Source of the DNA: Holophagae bacterium
GTDB lineage: Bacteria; Acidobacteriota; Holophagae; Acanthopleuribacterales; Acanthopleuribacteraceae
Reading direction: 5' to 3'
Assembly: GCA_030429565.1 (NCBI GenBank)
Contig: JAUIFE010000004.1
Coordinates: forward strand, 62,001 to 126,000
DNA length: 64,000 nucleotides
Position 1 is the first letter of the stretch. Every line of letters starts with the position of its first letter. Shown one piece after another: positions 36,945 to 45,623 of the stretch. Made by a program: the position numbers and the translations under genes. The notes beneath the pieces were generated by a model. That model made no database searches. It saw only the letters and a list, made by a program, of their open reading frames with translations, and was not told the DNA's origin.

Positions 36945-37586
36945 ATGAAAAAAACAATTTTCTCGTCCTTGTTGGTTTTAATGAGTGCCGTTGCCTTGGC
37001 CGGCGAGGGGGATATTCTGGTGCGCGCCCGTTTGATTAACGTCGCGCCCAACGACGATTCCTCCCAAATCCTTACTACCGGAACCGGTGTGACTGTCGAT
37101 GACGCGATTGTGCCTGAGTTTGACATTACCTACATGTTCCGCAAGAACTGGGGGGTGGAAGTGATTGCCGCCACCTCCGAGCACGAAATCACCACTGAAA
37201 AGGGTGACCTCGCTGGTGCCGACGCCGGTGATGTGTGGGTGTTGCCGCCGACGATTACCTTGCAATACCATTTCGGTCCAGACACGGCGACCGATATTTA
37301 CCTGGGTTTGGGTGTCAACTACTCGCTCTTTTACAACTACGACCTTTCCGATGATTTAGAAGGCTTGGGTGTCAGTGATATTGATTTCGACAGTTCTTTT
37401 GGTCTGTCCGCCAACATCGGCGCTGATTTCAAGATTACCGAAAAGTGGTTTTGCAACGTCGATCTCAAATACATCGATATGAGTACCGATGCCGATTTGG
37501 AATTGGCCGACGGCGGCGTACTGGACACCCTTTCTGTGGACATTAATCCCTTTGTTGCCGGTATCGGTGTCGGTTACCGTTTTTAA
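36945..37586 (+). CDS. ompW: OmpW-family outer-membrane protein
   Basis: 213 residues. The start MKKTIFSSLLVLMSAVALA is a classic signal peptide, so the ATG at 36945 (GGGAG upstream) is preferred over an earlier frame start at 36870. The mature protein has GDILVRARLINVAPNDDSS, the IVPEFDITYMFRKNWGVEVIA strand pair, LPPTITLQYHF and YLGLGVNYSLFYNY, all hallmarks of OmpW, and ends in GIGVGYRF with the terminal Phe of outer-membrane barrels. OmpW forms an 8-strand barrel for small hydrophobic molecules. Length is normal. Confidence 0.95.
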   Translation: MKKTIFSSLLVLMSAVALAGEGDILVRARLINVAPNDDSSQILTTGTGVTVDDAIVPEFDITYMFRKNWGVEVIAATSEHEITTEKGDLAGADAGDVWVLPPTITLQYHFGPDTATDIYLGLGVNYSLFYNYDLSDDLEGLGVSDIDFDSSFGLSANIGADFKITEKWFCNVDLKYIDMSTDADLELADGGVLDTLSVDINPFVAGIGVGYRF

Positions 37587-37816
37587 CCCCATGAATGAGC
37601 CTAATGCTCGGCATTAGCTTGGTAAAACCCATCGACAAGGCCTGGTTCTCGTCGCGATGCAGCCGCTTTAATGCGTCCTGTACCGTCGCACGCCGCCAGG
37701 CCTTTGCATTTTCTTGGTGAAGGATGAGGCCGTGCCGCCACTTTTTTCGATGATGCACTTGAGCCACGAACTTTTTGCGGCGAAAGGTTTTAGTAAATGG
37801 TGGAGGTTCGGCAAAA

Positions 37817-38566
37817 ATGTGGACGCTTTTCTTTTGGTTCTGCTTGGCGGCACCCACCGAATCGCCCTTGTTGGCAGCGGGTGCGGATCAAAAATTTTTC
37901 CAAGAACAATGGCGCTATAAACGCTTTCGGCAAGCTTGGCTGAATAAGGCCGGCCCGATTGAAAGCAAGCTTAAGGCCGAACAATTTCCCGGTGCCGTAC
38001 CCAACCTTTTTCTGCGCGCTTTTAAGCAGGATCAGGCGCTGGAAGTCTGGGCTCGGGTGCGTAACGGCGAACCTTATCGTTTGCTGTATCGCTTTCCGAT
38101 TTGTGCCTTATCCGGGGTACTTGGACCCAAACGCAAGCAAGGTGATCTGCAAATTCCCGAAGGATTGTATGTCATCGACCGTTTTAATCCGGCCAGCAGT
38201 TACCACCTCTCGTTGGGCATCAACTACCCCAATCGCTGTGATCGGCGCCTCGGTGATCCAGTTGATCCCGGCGACTTGATCTTTATTCATGGGAACTGTG
38301 TCACCATCGGTTGTTTGCCGATTCAAAACGATCCAATTGAAACGCTATACAGCTTGTGTGTTGCGGCACGCGCGAATGGTCAAAAGCAGATTCCGGTTCA
38401 TATTTTTCCCACGCGTCTCGACGAAGCCGGGTTGGCCAAACTCATCAAAACCCGCCCACAACACGCCGACTTTTGGCGTAACCTTGCCGTGCCCTACCGC
38501 TTTTTCGAAAACGAAAAACGGCCGCCGCGCGCCAAGTGTGACCAAAACGGCCTGTACCAGTTATGA
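37817..38566 (+). CDS. YafK/DpaA-like L,D-transpeptidase-fold protein
   Basis: 249 residues. Short signal sequence (MWTLFFWFCLAAP), then a YkuD-type domain: KQGDLQIPEGLYVIDRFNP, SYHLSLGINYPN and the catalytic IFIHGNCVTIGCLPI with H158 and C166. This TIGC variant is typical of the YafK subfamily, of which E. coli DpaA/LdtF cuts Braun lipoprotein from peptidoglycan. A second cysteine (in HGNC) lies four residues before the nucleophile, which is unusual. Acts in the periplasm. ATG with GGAGG about 10 nt upstream. Follows ompW on the same strand after 230 bp. Confidence 0.87.
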   Translation: MWTLFFWFCLAAPTESPLLAAGADQKFFQEQWRYKRFRQAWLNKAGPIESKLKAEQFPGAVPNLFLRAFKQDQALEVWARVRNGEPYRLLYRFPICALSGVLGPKRKQGDLQIPEGLYVIDRFNPASSYHLSLGINYPNRCDRRLGDPVDPGDLIFIHGNCVTIGCLPIQNDPIETLYSLCVAARANGQKQIPVHIFPTRLDEAGLAKLIKTRPQHADFWRNLAVPYRFFENEKRPPRAKCDQNGLYQL

Positions 38567-38608
38567 GGCTGTTAATTCGGCCGTTTCTAAACCAAAAGGC
38601 CGGTGTCT

Positions 38609-38633
38609 GCCCTTGTTAGCGAAGGGTATTTTT
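38609..38633 (+). terminator. weak rho-independent terminator
   Basis: CCCTT / AAGGG stem with a 7-nt loop followed by TATTTTT, 43 bp after the YafK-like stop. The stem is short, so confidence is limited. Confidence 0.4.
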
Positions 38634-38770
38634 CCTTACCAAAAACCCTCTTTTTGCGGGGCCGATTTTAACGAGGCTCGACCGGCTTGATGGATGTTTG
38701 TTTGAAGATGAAATAGATCGCGTCTTGGCTGCGTTCTTTTATTACTGGGTGGCAACACACCCAACACCCT

Positions 38771-40102
38771 TCATCCCAAGTCTCTTTTTGTTTCTCCAAG
38801 CTTCGGCCGGTGCGATGATTCGTTCCGGCTTTTTTTACGATTACCCAAACGCAAGGGAAACCGGTGGGTAGGATTGTGTTCGGGGCGTTTCATCGATTGG
38901 TGAATGACGCGGCCGTACCACTGAACCGCGGGCCATGCGCTGAAGCCGTGCACGAAAACGCTGGCGAGCACCACGGTCACCGCGATGTTAAACAGTTCCT
39001 CGCGGTGTTCTAAGTGGCCTTCTTCAAGCAACAACAACCCGTAGATAATGGTGGCGATGCCGCGCGGGCCAAACCAGCCGAGAAAGAACAGGGTGGCGCG
39101 GTTGAGCTTAATACCCACGAGCGACAAGGCAACCGGTACCATGCGCACGACGGTTAAGCTCAGCAGGGTGTAGATCAAAACGGTGCCGTTGATGTGGGGT
39201 AAGGCGGGCGGTACCATAAGGGCGCCGAAAAACAGGAAGGTCAACAGCGTTAAAAACTGGCCCTCGGTTTCGCCAAAGTCCAACAATATTTGGCCGCACG
39301 AAGGCGTTATGGTGTTGCCAAGGGCGACCCCGGCGACAAAGGCGCCGATAAAGCCATTGCCGCCGAGCAGTTCGGCGCCGGCGTAGGCAAGTATGGCCAA
39401 ACCAATGGCCGACAGTGCCACAAACTCGTGGTTCATCCATTCGGCGGCGTGGGCACGGCTGACTAAACGGCCGCCGGCATAACCGACGACAATACCGATT
39501 AAGGTGCCGACGACCAACTGTTGTGCGGCGGTAATCAGGAAATTGGATTCATCGACATTTTCCATGTGCATGGCGAGGCAAATGAAAAATAAAAGGACCG
39601 GCAGCGCCAAGCCGTCGTTGAGACCGCTTTCCACGTTGAGTGCTTGGCGAATGCGTTGCGGCACGCGGTCGCTGCTAACCACCGCTTGACCCAAGGCCGC
39701 GTCGGTCGGCGCCAAAACAACGCCCAGCACCATGGCGCTCCACAAGCCGAGGTGCGGAAATAGGGCGACCGCGGCCAGGGCGCCAAAGAGCATGCACAGG
39801 GGAAGCCCGATCAACAACATCCGCACCGGAATATTGTGGTCGCGCTTGAGCCGTTTCACGTCGACACGGGCGGCGTCGGTGAACAGGACCAATACCAACG
39901 TCAGTTCGGTCAATAAATGAATAAGGGGATGATCTTTCTCGACGTGGAGCCAGTGCAAGCCGCTGTTGCCGATCAGGACGCCGAACAAAACAAACAACAT
40001 CGGCGGCGTGACGACCGTGCGGCCGATGCGTCCGCTGATACTGCCAAAAGCCAAGAGGAAAAGGGCGACGGCGAAAAGCGCAAGGGTCTCCAAAAAAACC
40101 AT
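38771..40102 (-). CDS. CPA1-type cation:proton antiporter
   Basis: 443 residues with about 12 TM helices. The Na+/H+ exchanger core is clear: APTDAALGQAVVSSDRVP (the TD motif of the crossed helices) and LNVESGLNDGLALP (the ND motif with the ion-binding aspartate), as in NhaP-type CPA1 antiporters. The hydrophobic part ends near residue 400; a short basic cytoplasmic tail follows (NRKKSRNESSHRP). No C-terminal TrkA or cyclic-nucleotide domain is present. The ATG at 40102 is preferred over an upstream TTG at 40111. Role: Na+ or K+ exchange for protons across the inner membrane. Confidence 0.92.
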   Translation of the reverse strand: MVFLETLALFAVALFLLAFGSISGRIGRTVVTPPMLFVLFGVLIGNSGLHWLHVEKDHPLIHLLTELTLVLVLFTDAARVDVKRLKRDHNIPVRMLLIGLPLCMLFGALAAVALFPHLGLWSAMVLGVVLAPTDAALGQAVVSSDRVPQRIRQALNVESGLNDGLALPVLLFFICLAMHMENVDESNFLITAAQQLVVGTLIGIVVGYAGGRLVSRAHAAEWMNHEFVALSAIGLAILAYAGAELLGGNGFIGAFVAGVALGNTITPSCGQILLDFGETEGQFLTLLTFLFFGALMVPPALPHINGTVLIYTLLSLTVVRMVPVALSLVGIKLNRATLFFLGWFGPRGIATIIYGLLLLEEGHLEHREELFNIAVTVVLASVFVHGFSAWPAVQWYGRVIHQSMKRPEHNPTHRFPLRLGNRKKSRNESSHRPKLGETKRDLG

Positions 40103-40216
40103 CCTGGGCAAACGGCGTTTGCGATGAGTGTGGAAAGGATCATCATCCCACGAATCAGGGGTTTTTGGGAACCTGGCCGTCTGGAGTTGATTGGACGGCG
40201 GTCGGTTGGGGTTGGG

Positions 40217-40573
40217 TTACCAACCATCGAGCAGTTCGCTGCTCAGCGGCACGTGGGTTGCCTGTTGGGCGGACCGCGTTTCGGCGATCAGACGTTGTAA
40301 GACACGGCGGCGTTGGCCGCGTTTGGCGTCATTGGCGGTTTGGGCCAGCATTTCGTGGATTAGCGTGCGCAAACGGATTTTTCCTTGCTCACGGCCCGCG
40401 ACCAGGTCGAAAACGTCGATTAACCGGCGGTCACCGGCGTCAACGCGCTGGGCCAGTTGTTGGGCGAAGCGAGGGAACAATTGCGATTGGTCCTCTTGGA
40501 ACCAACGGCCGACCTCGGTGAGGAAGGTGGTGTCAGGGGAAACAGCCACCTGGGATTGAATCTGAGTGATCAT
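40217..40573 (-). CDS. small helical hypothetical protein
   Basis: 118 residues, soluble, largely helical and rich in Gln, Arg and Leu (RFAQQLAQRVDAGDRRLIDVF, LQRLIAETRSAQQ). GGAGG 6-10 nt before the ATG supports expression. It precedes the antiporter gene by 114 bp on the same strand, so they may share a transcript. No family is recognised and no motif suggests a function. Confidence 0.7.
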   Translation of the reverse strand: MITQIQSQVAVSPDTTFLTEVGRWFQEDQSQLFPRFAQQLAQRVDAGDRRLIDVFDLVAGREQGKIRLRTLIHEMLAQTANDAKRGQRRRVLQRLIAETRSAQQATHVPLSSELLDGW

Positions 40574-41096
40574 AAAAACCTCCGCAAGGGAACATGCCGC
40601 ACGACGGCAAAGCCCGTATCATAGCGGCTGGGTGAGCGCGCTGTGAAAAGGTCGTGAAAAATTGCCGTTATAGGGAAAAGTGCAGGGCGGCGAGGTTGTG
40701 GTGGCGGCGTTGAGGATTGAGGAAAAGGACAGAAAGTTAAACTCGGTCTCGCGCTTAAATACGCGGCGCAACGTGCGCTGGTTTGTTAAGGTTTTGCAAA
40801 GAAACGTGTTGGCACAGATCTTTGCGATCCCAACAAGCCTTCCTCAGGACAAATGAGCAGCGTTTTTTGGTAACCTGCTGTGCTTTGTGGCGCAGGTTGC
40901 GCTTAAAAACGCATTACCTGGAAAGAACAGAATCCCTGTAGCAATTATTTCGGTGAATCGGCAAAGTGTCTTGAAAATTTATGTTAGAAGCAGTAAGGAA
41001 TTGTGTTTGCGCCGGTTAGATTTCGTGTGGCGTCGCCGCCGGTGTGCACAAGTCGTGGACGATGGCGTCATAAGAAGCAAGCTGGGTGGTCCACCG
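40574..41096. other. gene-free region
   Basis: 523 bp with no supported gene or strong structure. It separates two minus-strand genes and should contain the promoter of the small hypothetical gene. Confidence 0.4.
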
Positions 41097-42167
41097 TCAC
41101 TTTAACGCAAATGACAAACTGGCTTTAATGACGCCGTTCACAATCAGGTGGGCCAAGTGCTCACCCGCGTAATGGGTCCGCGTGGTGCGCTGCTGGAATG
41201 AGAACGTTTTCTCGTGCGGGTGAACGCCCGCGCCGAGTTCCTTTTCGCTTACTTTGAAGACTTTGCGTGAAAGACTGCCGTTGCTTTTGAGGAAATCAAT
41301 CGCCAATTCTTGACGTACCAATGCGGCTTGGGTGCAGTGGGTCTGCCACGAAAATGAGCCGGCATCGCCAATGGCAATTGATGCGGGGGCAACCTGAAAG
41401 TCGCTAATGGTCACGGCGGCCGGATCTTCGAAGCCGAACAAACGCATGGCGCGTGTGTTGCCGGCCTTTAGCAAGGTGCGGCAGGCATGTTTGAGGATCC
41501 AATCGGTATCGCGATTGGCGCCCTGCCAGCGTTCGGCGAGGTCGAGCACGGTTTCCGGATGCTTTTTGGTGATGTCGTTGAGATTGTTGGCAACGCTGCG
41601 GCGCACGTAGAGCGAGGGGTCGGTTTTGAGTTTTTCGAGAATTGGCAGGATGGGAGCGGGGTCTTTCTTAAAAGCGGGTAGGGCGGGCGCCCAGGGCAAA
41701 TTGGGGCGGCAGCCCTCACTGGCGAGGCGGCGCAGGTGTTCGTTTTCGTGATCGGCCCAGGTTGTCATTTGCGCCATCATGCGCGTCGTATCTTTTTTGA
41801 TGAAGGGGCGCACGGCGTATTCGGAACTGGAGAAACGGGTAAACCAAGCGAGTGCGTCCATGGAAGCGTCCCATTCGTTGAGACCGTAAATTTGCACATA
41901 GTGGGGAAAAAACATGGCTTCAAAGCCGCCATAGTTAGGCGCGACCTTTTTGAGTACCGCCAGGGCCGCGTCGTAGGGGCGATTGAGCGTTTTCTGCATG
42001 GTTTCGGCAATGTGGTGCATGCGCTGTTTGAGTTCGCGTTGCGGCCAGGCCGCGTCAAAAACGGCGGCAATGAAGGAGCTTTTGGGAAAGGCGGGGTCTT
42101 GTTGATGGAGGTCGCCGGCCAGACGTGTGATATAGGCTTCGGTGTAGACGTTTTTGAGTGGTTCCAT
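41097..42167 (-). CDS. AlkC-type DNA alkylation repair protein with C-terminal Ig-like domain
   Basis: 356 residues. The start MEPLKNVYTEAYITRLAGDL and ELKQRMHHIAETM, FFPHYVQIYGLNEWDASMDAL, WFTRFSSSEYAVRPFI and HLRRLASEGCRPNLPWAP are characteristic of the AlkC HEAT-like DNA glycosylases, which excise N3-alkylated adenines and related lesions without flipping the base. Residues about 260-356 form a beta-rich Ig-like domain, as in the subset of AlkC proteins where that domain contacts DNA. Cytoplasmic. No ada or alkB neighbours; 86 bp downstream of the secreted kinase-like gene. Confidence 0.9.
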   Translation of the reverse strand: MEPLKNVYTEAYITRLAGDLHQQDPAFPKSSFIAAVFDAAWPQRELKQRMHHIAETMQKTLNRPYDAALAVLKKVAPNYGGFEAMFFPHYVQIYGLNEWDASMDALAWFTRFSSSEYAVRPFIKKDTTRMMAQMTTWADHENEHLRRLASEGCRPNLPWAPALPAFKKDPAPILPILEKLKTDPSLYVRRSVANNLNDITKKHPETVLDLAERWQGANRDTDWILKHACRTLLKAGNTRAMRLFGFEDPAAVTISDFQVAPASIAIGDAGSFSWQTHCTQAALVRQELAIDFLKSNGSLSRKVFKVSEKELGAGVHPHEKTFSFQQRTTRTHYAGEHLAHLIVNGVIKASLSFALK

Positions 42168-42253
42168 CGCGGCATGCCTCCTGAAAATCAGGAAGATAGC
42201 ATAAATTCGCGGCTACGTCCGTGTTTTCGTAAAGGCCGTCTAACGACCGTGAT

Positions 42254-43111
42254 TTAAGGCAATACGATCACTGTTTCTTCACCGTATTTCTTAATCAGGT
42301 TCTGAAAATGGCGAACCAACTTGCGACGGCGTTTGAGCAGCGCGTTAATTTGAAGGTCGCTCAAGTAGGGTTTGACCGCATTGCGTAAATCGGCGTCGCT
42401 GACCGTGCGCAAGCGTTCGAGGAAGGTGCGCCCGATGTGGTTGACTTGCTTGAGAAACGGGACCTTGGTTTCGGGCTTAAAGCTGCGCGTGTGGTCGATC
42501 CACCAGGTAAAACCTTCACTGTCGACCAGGATATTGCCGGGATGGCGGTCGAAGTTGTAGATGAGGAAGTCGAAGGCTTTCATTTGGTGTTCCTCGACGC
42601 GGGTAACCACCTCGTTGGGGTCGATATCACGGTCGAGGATTTGCTGTTTGCGCGTTTTGGCCTGTTCGATCCAAATTTGAATGGAGCCGGGTTTCCCCAG
42701 GTGTTTGCGCAAGGTGGCCGGTGGCACCTTGTGCAGCAGCATCAGCTCGGAGACGCGATAGGCGGCCACCTCGAAGCCGGCACTGTCGTGGAAGTTAAGG
42801 TGCAATTTGCCGTCGACCACGGCTTTTTTGCCCTTGGTGTCGCCGTAGCGAAAAATAGCACGTGCCTTAAGGGTGTCGGTTTCGATCTCGACGCGAAAGG
42901 GTTTGGTGATGCCGTCACCGATGGGCTGGGTGTCGGTAATGGTGCATTCCTCCAGGAAAGCAAGCAGGGCGGCGTCGTTCTGTTCGGCCAGCAAGGCCCC
43001 GTCACGTGTTTTGTACACGCGGGTGGTGCTCTCGACGGGTTCGGCGGCAAAAAGCGCGGCGTTGGCGACGAGCAAGCAAACGAAGAACACGGGGCGGGCG
43101 AGGGCCGTCAT
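42254..43111 (-). CDS. secreted FAM20-like protein kinase
   Basis: 285 residues. Signal peptide 1-23 (VFFVCLLVANAALFAA). The domain has the FAM20/HipA/PI4K-like kinase layout: a basic strand KPFRVEIETDTLKAR, helix EVAAYRVSELMLLHKVPP, catalytic FDFLIYNFDRHPGNIL with D188 and N193, and metal-binding IDHTRSF with D206. These match the DRHxxN and DHG-type motifs of FAM20 proteins, which phosphorylate secreted proteins or sugars in animals. Here it should act in the periplasm or outside, where ATP is scarce, so the nucleotide source is an open question. AAGGAG 7 nt before the ATG. Followed by the alkC-like gene. Confidence 0.77.
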   Translation of the reverse strand: MTALARPVFFVCLLVANAALFAAEPVESTTRVYKTRDGALLAEQNDAALLAFLEECTITDTQPIGDGITKPFRVEIETDTLKARAIFRYGDTKGKKAVVDGKLHLNFHDSAGFEVAAYRVSELMLLHKVPPATLRKHLGKPGSIQIWIEQAKTRKQQILDRDIDPNEVVTRVEEHQMKAFDFLIYNFDRHPGNILVDSEGFTWWIDHTRSFKPETKVPFLKQVNHIGRTFLERLRTVSDADLRNAVKPYLSDLQINALLKRRRKLVRHFQNLIKKYGEETVIVLP

Positions 43112-43286
43112 GGGAAAACTCCTTGGTAGAAAGCGGTTAGATTACAACCGAGAAAAGCCGTCGGCAGGGTTCGGCGGCCTATTGTACCCAGGAAACGCGT
43201 GGGAAAGATGAGAAAAGGGCTATGCAAATTTAACGCGCGCGGGCCGTGGTTTTCCCATAAGTAAATCACGGCTGCCACAGTAGCGT

Positions 43287-43565
43287 TTAGTCGATGTCGC
43301 GACCCATGCTTTGGTAAGCGAAAACCAAAACTTCGGCGACCAGTTGGAACAGTTCGGGTGGAATGTCCTGCATGTAATCGAGTTTGAGCAGTGAATCGAC
43401 GAGACCGTGATCTTGTTTGATCGGCACGTTGTTTTCACGCGCCGCCTTGAGGATTTCCTCAGCGACGACACCGGTACCGCGACTGACGACAAAAGGTTTG
43501 TCATCGGTGCCGTGGTCGTATTTGAGGCCGACTGCTTTGCGCACTTTTTTGGGAGGTTGAGCCAT
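43287..43565 (-). CDS. stand-alone FlhB C-terminal-like protein
   Basis: 92 residues: KVRKAVGLKYD, PFVVSRGTGVVAEEILKAARENNVPI, DHGLVDSLLKLD and IPPELFQLVAEVLVFAY match the cytoplasmic domain of the FlhB/YscU export switch family. The N-terminal membrane domain and the self-cleaving NPTH site are absent. Such small FlhB homologues occur in many flagellated bacteria and can partly replace the FlhB tail. It is 14 bp downstream of the small beta protein gene, in an operon with a receiver-like protein. No other flagellar gene is in the window. Confidence 0.88.
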   Translation of the reverse strand: MAQPPKKVRKAVGLKYDHGTDDKPFVVSRGTGVVAEEILKAARENNVPIKQDHGLVDSLLKLDYMQDIPPELFQLVAEVLVFAYQSMGRDID

Positions 43566-43579
43566 GGCGCCGTCCTTGT

Positions 43580-43855
43580 TTAGGCCTGGAGGTCGATGCC
43601 GCCGGGTGACGACGGGGAAGTGGGCGGTGTGGTTTGGGTTGACGCACCGTTTTCGACGGACAAAACGCGGAAAAAAATCGTTTCACCGTCACGGTGAATG
43701 GAAAACATGCCGCGAATCCACCAGCCTGGTTGCAAGTCCACCTCGGTACGTGCCTGCACCCGTGCCCACACGCCGTCGACAAAAACGCCCAGCGTGGCAA
43801 GGTCGCCCTCGCGCTTCACCACACGCGCCCGCATTTCGCGGTCGGTTTGAATCAC
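43580..43855 (-). CDS. small beta-rich protein linked to the FlhB-like gene
   Basis: 91 residues. MRARVVKREGDLATLGVFVDGVW-type alternating strands suggest a small barrel (OB-like) domain, with a Pro/Thr/Ser-rich tail. FlhB-like genes in other bacteria often follow a FliK/YlqG-like gene whose N-terminus has similar strands, so a shortened relative is possible, but the FliK C-terminal domain is missing. Its start ATG overlaps the stop of the receiver-like gene (ATGA type), so translation is coupled. Confidence 0.7.
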   Translation of the reverse strand: MIQTDREMRARVVKREGDLATLGVFVDGVWARVQARTEVDLQPGWWIRGMFSIHRDGETIFFRVLSVENGASTQTTPPTSPSSPGGIDLQA

Positions 43856-44217
43856 GTGACCGCCTCGGCAATGGTGTCGTCCATGCGTTTAATCAGCTCA
43901 TGCAGCGAGTAGGGTTTTATGATAACCTCGATTGGTGGGAAGCTGGAAAGTCGGATCAGATCGTCTTGCGTCGGATTCTTGGTGAGCAGCACCACGGGTA
44001 TTTTGTTTTGATTATGGCGCAGGGTCGCCAGAAAACGCAGGGCTGGATCGACATCCTCATAACTAATAAGGACCAACTGAAAGACCTGTGTTTTTAATTT
44101 GATAAGGGCATCGCGGATGCGTTTGACCGGGACCACATGGAACCCGTTCGGGGCGAGTTGATCGTCCAGCGCGACGCGAGGATAAAAATCGGGTTCCACG
44201 AGTAAGATTTGTTTCAT
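43852..44217 (-). CDS. pseudo-receiver (degenerate response regulator)
   Basis: 121 residues, a single receiver-fold domain (MKQILLVEPDFYPRVALDD start). The conserved threonine (VVLLTKN) and lysine (IIKPYS) of CheY-like proteins are present, but the phospho-acceptor strand reads QLVLISYEDVDP, with tyrosine in place of aspartate. It should not be phosphorylated in the normal way and may act as a protein-binding module. The ATG at 44217 is chosen over a longer upstream frame because of the AAGG site and domain boundary. First gene of the operon with the beta protein and FlhB-like genes. Confidence 0.85.
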   Translation of the reverse strand: MKQILLVEPDFYPRVALDDQLAPNGFHVVPVKRIRDALIKLKTQVFQLVLISYEDVDPALRFLATLRHNQNKIPVVLLTKNPTQDDLIRLSSFPPIEVIIKPYSLHELIKRMDDTIAEAVT

Positions 44218-44780
44218 TGACGGCCTTTGACAGCAATGTCGGTGCGATGTTGATGCTCTTATTCTAGTGGGAAACAGCCAAAAGGAAAAGCGTCGGCTTG
44301 ACCGAGTGCACTGCGCAAGTCGCACCGATTGGGTCGGCCTTGCGTCGGCAGGCGCACCGGACGATTGGCTCCGCTTTTCGATTCGTTGCCGGGGCTTGCG
44401 CCTTTTGGGTAAAAGATTCCACCTGAACCGACACGTTTTTGCGCGTAGCCATAGTAGGAGGGCGAGCAGACGGGTTCGTTTTTCGCTTTTTCCGATACCG
44501 CCGTGCGGTTCCCAACAATGTTGTCTCGTCGATTGAATTACTTGGTCGACCTTATTACCTAAAACGCGCATAAAGTGTGGAAGATTTTGGTCAAAAGTTT
44601 GGCGTGAAAAAGTTTGGGGAAAATCGGACTTACACAGCCTAGGGTCTGTGGCGTATTTTTTCAAACTGTCGCAGCCTGGACGCTTGCCTGAAACCGAAAC
44701 AACACCGGTAACCGCCGGTAAGAATTGCGCCTTTTAGTAAAACACCTATTCTTTTTTTTTCTGTACTAGAGAGGATTTTC
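44218..44780. other. intergenic region between divergent genes
   Basis: 563 bp, no supported gene. Contains a small ACCGG...CCGGT dyad at about 44704-44719 and a T-rich run just before the ribosome-binding site of the gene at 44781. Confidence 0.4.
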
Positions 44781-45611
44781 ATGAGTTTACTACTGGTTTT
44801 TTTAGCCACCGCAGCTTTCAACGATTTCGACCCCGATGAGGTCATTATCGATCCCCAGGTGACCATTAACGCCGCACCCACCGAGACGGGCGATTCGAAC
44901 ATCGATTTCCTGCGGTTATTATCTGAGATGGGGGTTTATGAGTATTCCCGAACCTATGCAGATTACCAAGGGGTCGATCTTTCCGACATCAAACAGGTTT
45001 TAAAGCTGTCTTGCATGGATGACGCGGTTCTATTTTGCGTGACCGTCGACGTGGACCCTTATGGCCAATTCGATTTGATGTTCACCTACGATGTGCAACA
45101 TAACCGTCGTATCGTCATTGTCGATAACAAGTACCTGCTCATTTCCGAGCTGCGCGAATACCAGTACCAAGTTTTTCCCGGCCAATTCACGACCCGCGTC
45201 GGTGAATTCGTTTATAAGGTGGACACCAACAACCAAGATCTAATCACGCAACCCCACACCGGTGGGTTACCATCCGAGGATTGCGAGAACCTGTTGGACG
45301 ATGAAAACCGGTTGCGCCAATTACTACCGTTTCATCCCTTTTCAGCGGCAACGGCTTACGAACAAACCAGCACGAGCCCCTTTGGGTCCTTGTCGGGGTC
45401 CTTGTCGGGGTCTTTGTCCTGTGCCGATATGGCTTTAACCGACCTTTTAGTTCATAAGATTATGGATGAAAATTACGTGTTTGAAGAAGATTCGGAAACC
45501 ATTTTTATTAATGGTGAAATTCAAGGCATTAAAACACAAGAAAAAATTGAAAAAATTAACTATATCGTGGCGGCCTTGCGCAGCTTTTTTAATGGAAAAT
45601 TGGCCTACTAA
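44781..45611 (+). CDS. exported hypothetical protein with GSLS repeats
   Basis: 276 residues. A short hydrophobic start (MSLLLVFLATAA) may be a signal peptide. The protein is acidic, with four cysteines. At about residues 201-214 three near-identical 12-bp units (GGGTCCTTGTCG type) encode the repeated GSLS. GAGAGGA 6 nt before the ATG supports the start. The gene is AT-richer towards its 3' end than its neighbours. No family is recognised. Its terminator lies inside the antisense kinase gene. Confidence 0.75.
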   Translation: MSLLLVFLATAAFNDFDPDEVIIDPQVTINAAPTETGDSNIDFLRLLSEMGVYEYSRTYADYQGVDLSDIKQVLKLSCMDDAVLFCVTVDVDPYGQFDLMFTYDVQHNRRIVIVDNKYLLISELREYQYQVFPGQFTTRVGEFVYKVDTNNQDLITQPHTGGLPSEDCENLLDDENRLRQLLPFHPFSAATAYEQTSTSPFGSLSGSLSGSLSCADMALTDLLVHKIMDENYVFEEDSETIFINGEIQGIKTQEKIEKINYIVAALRSFFNGKLAY

Positions 45612-45623
45612 AACGGCGCTTGG

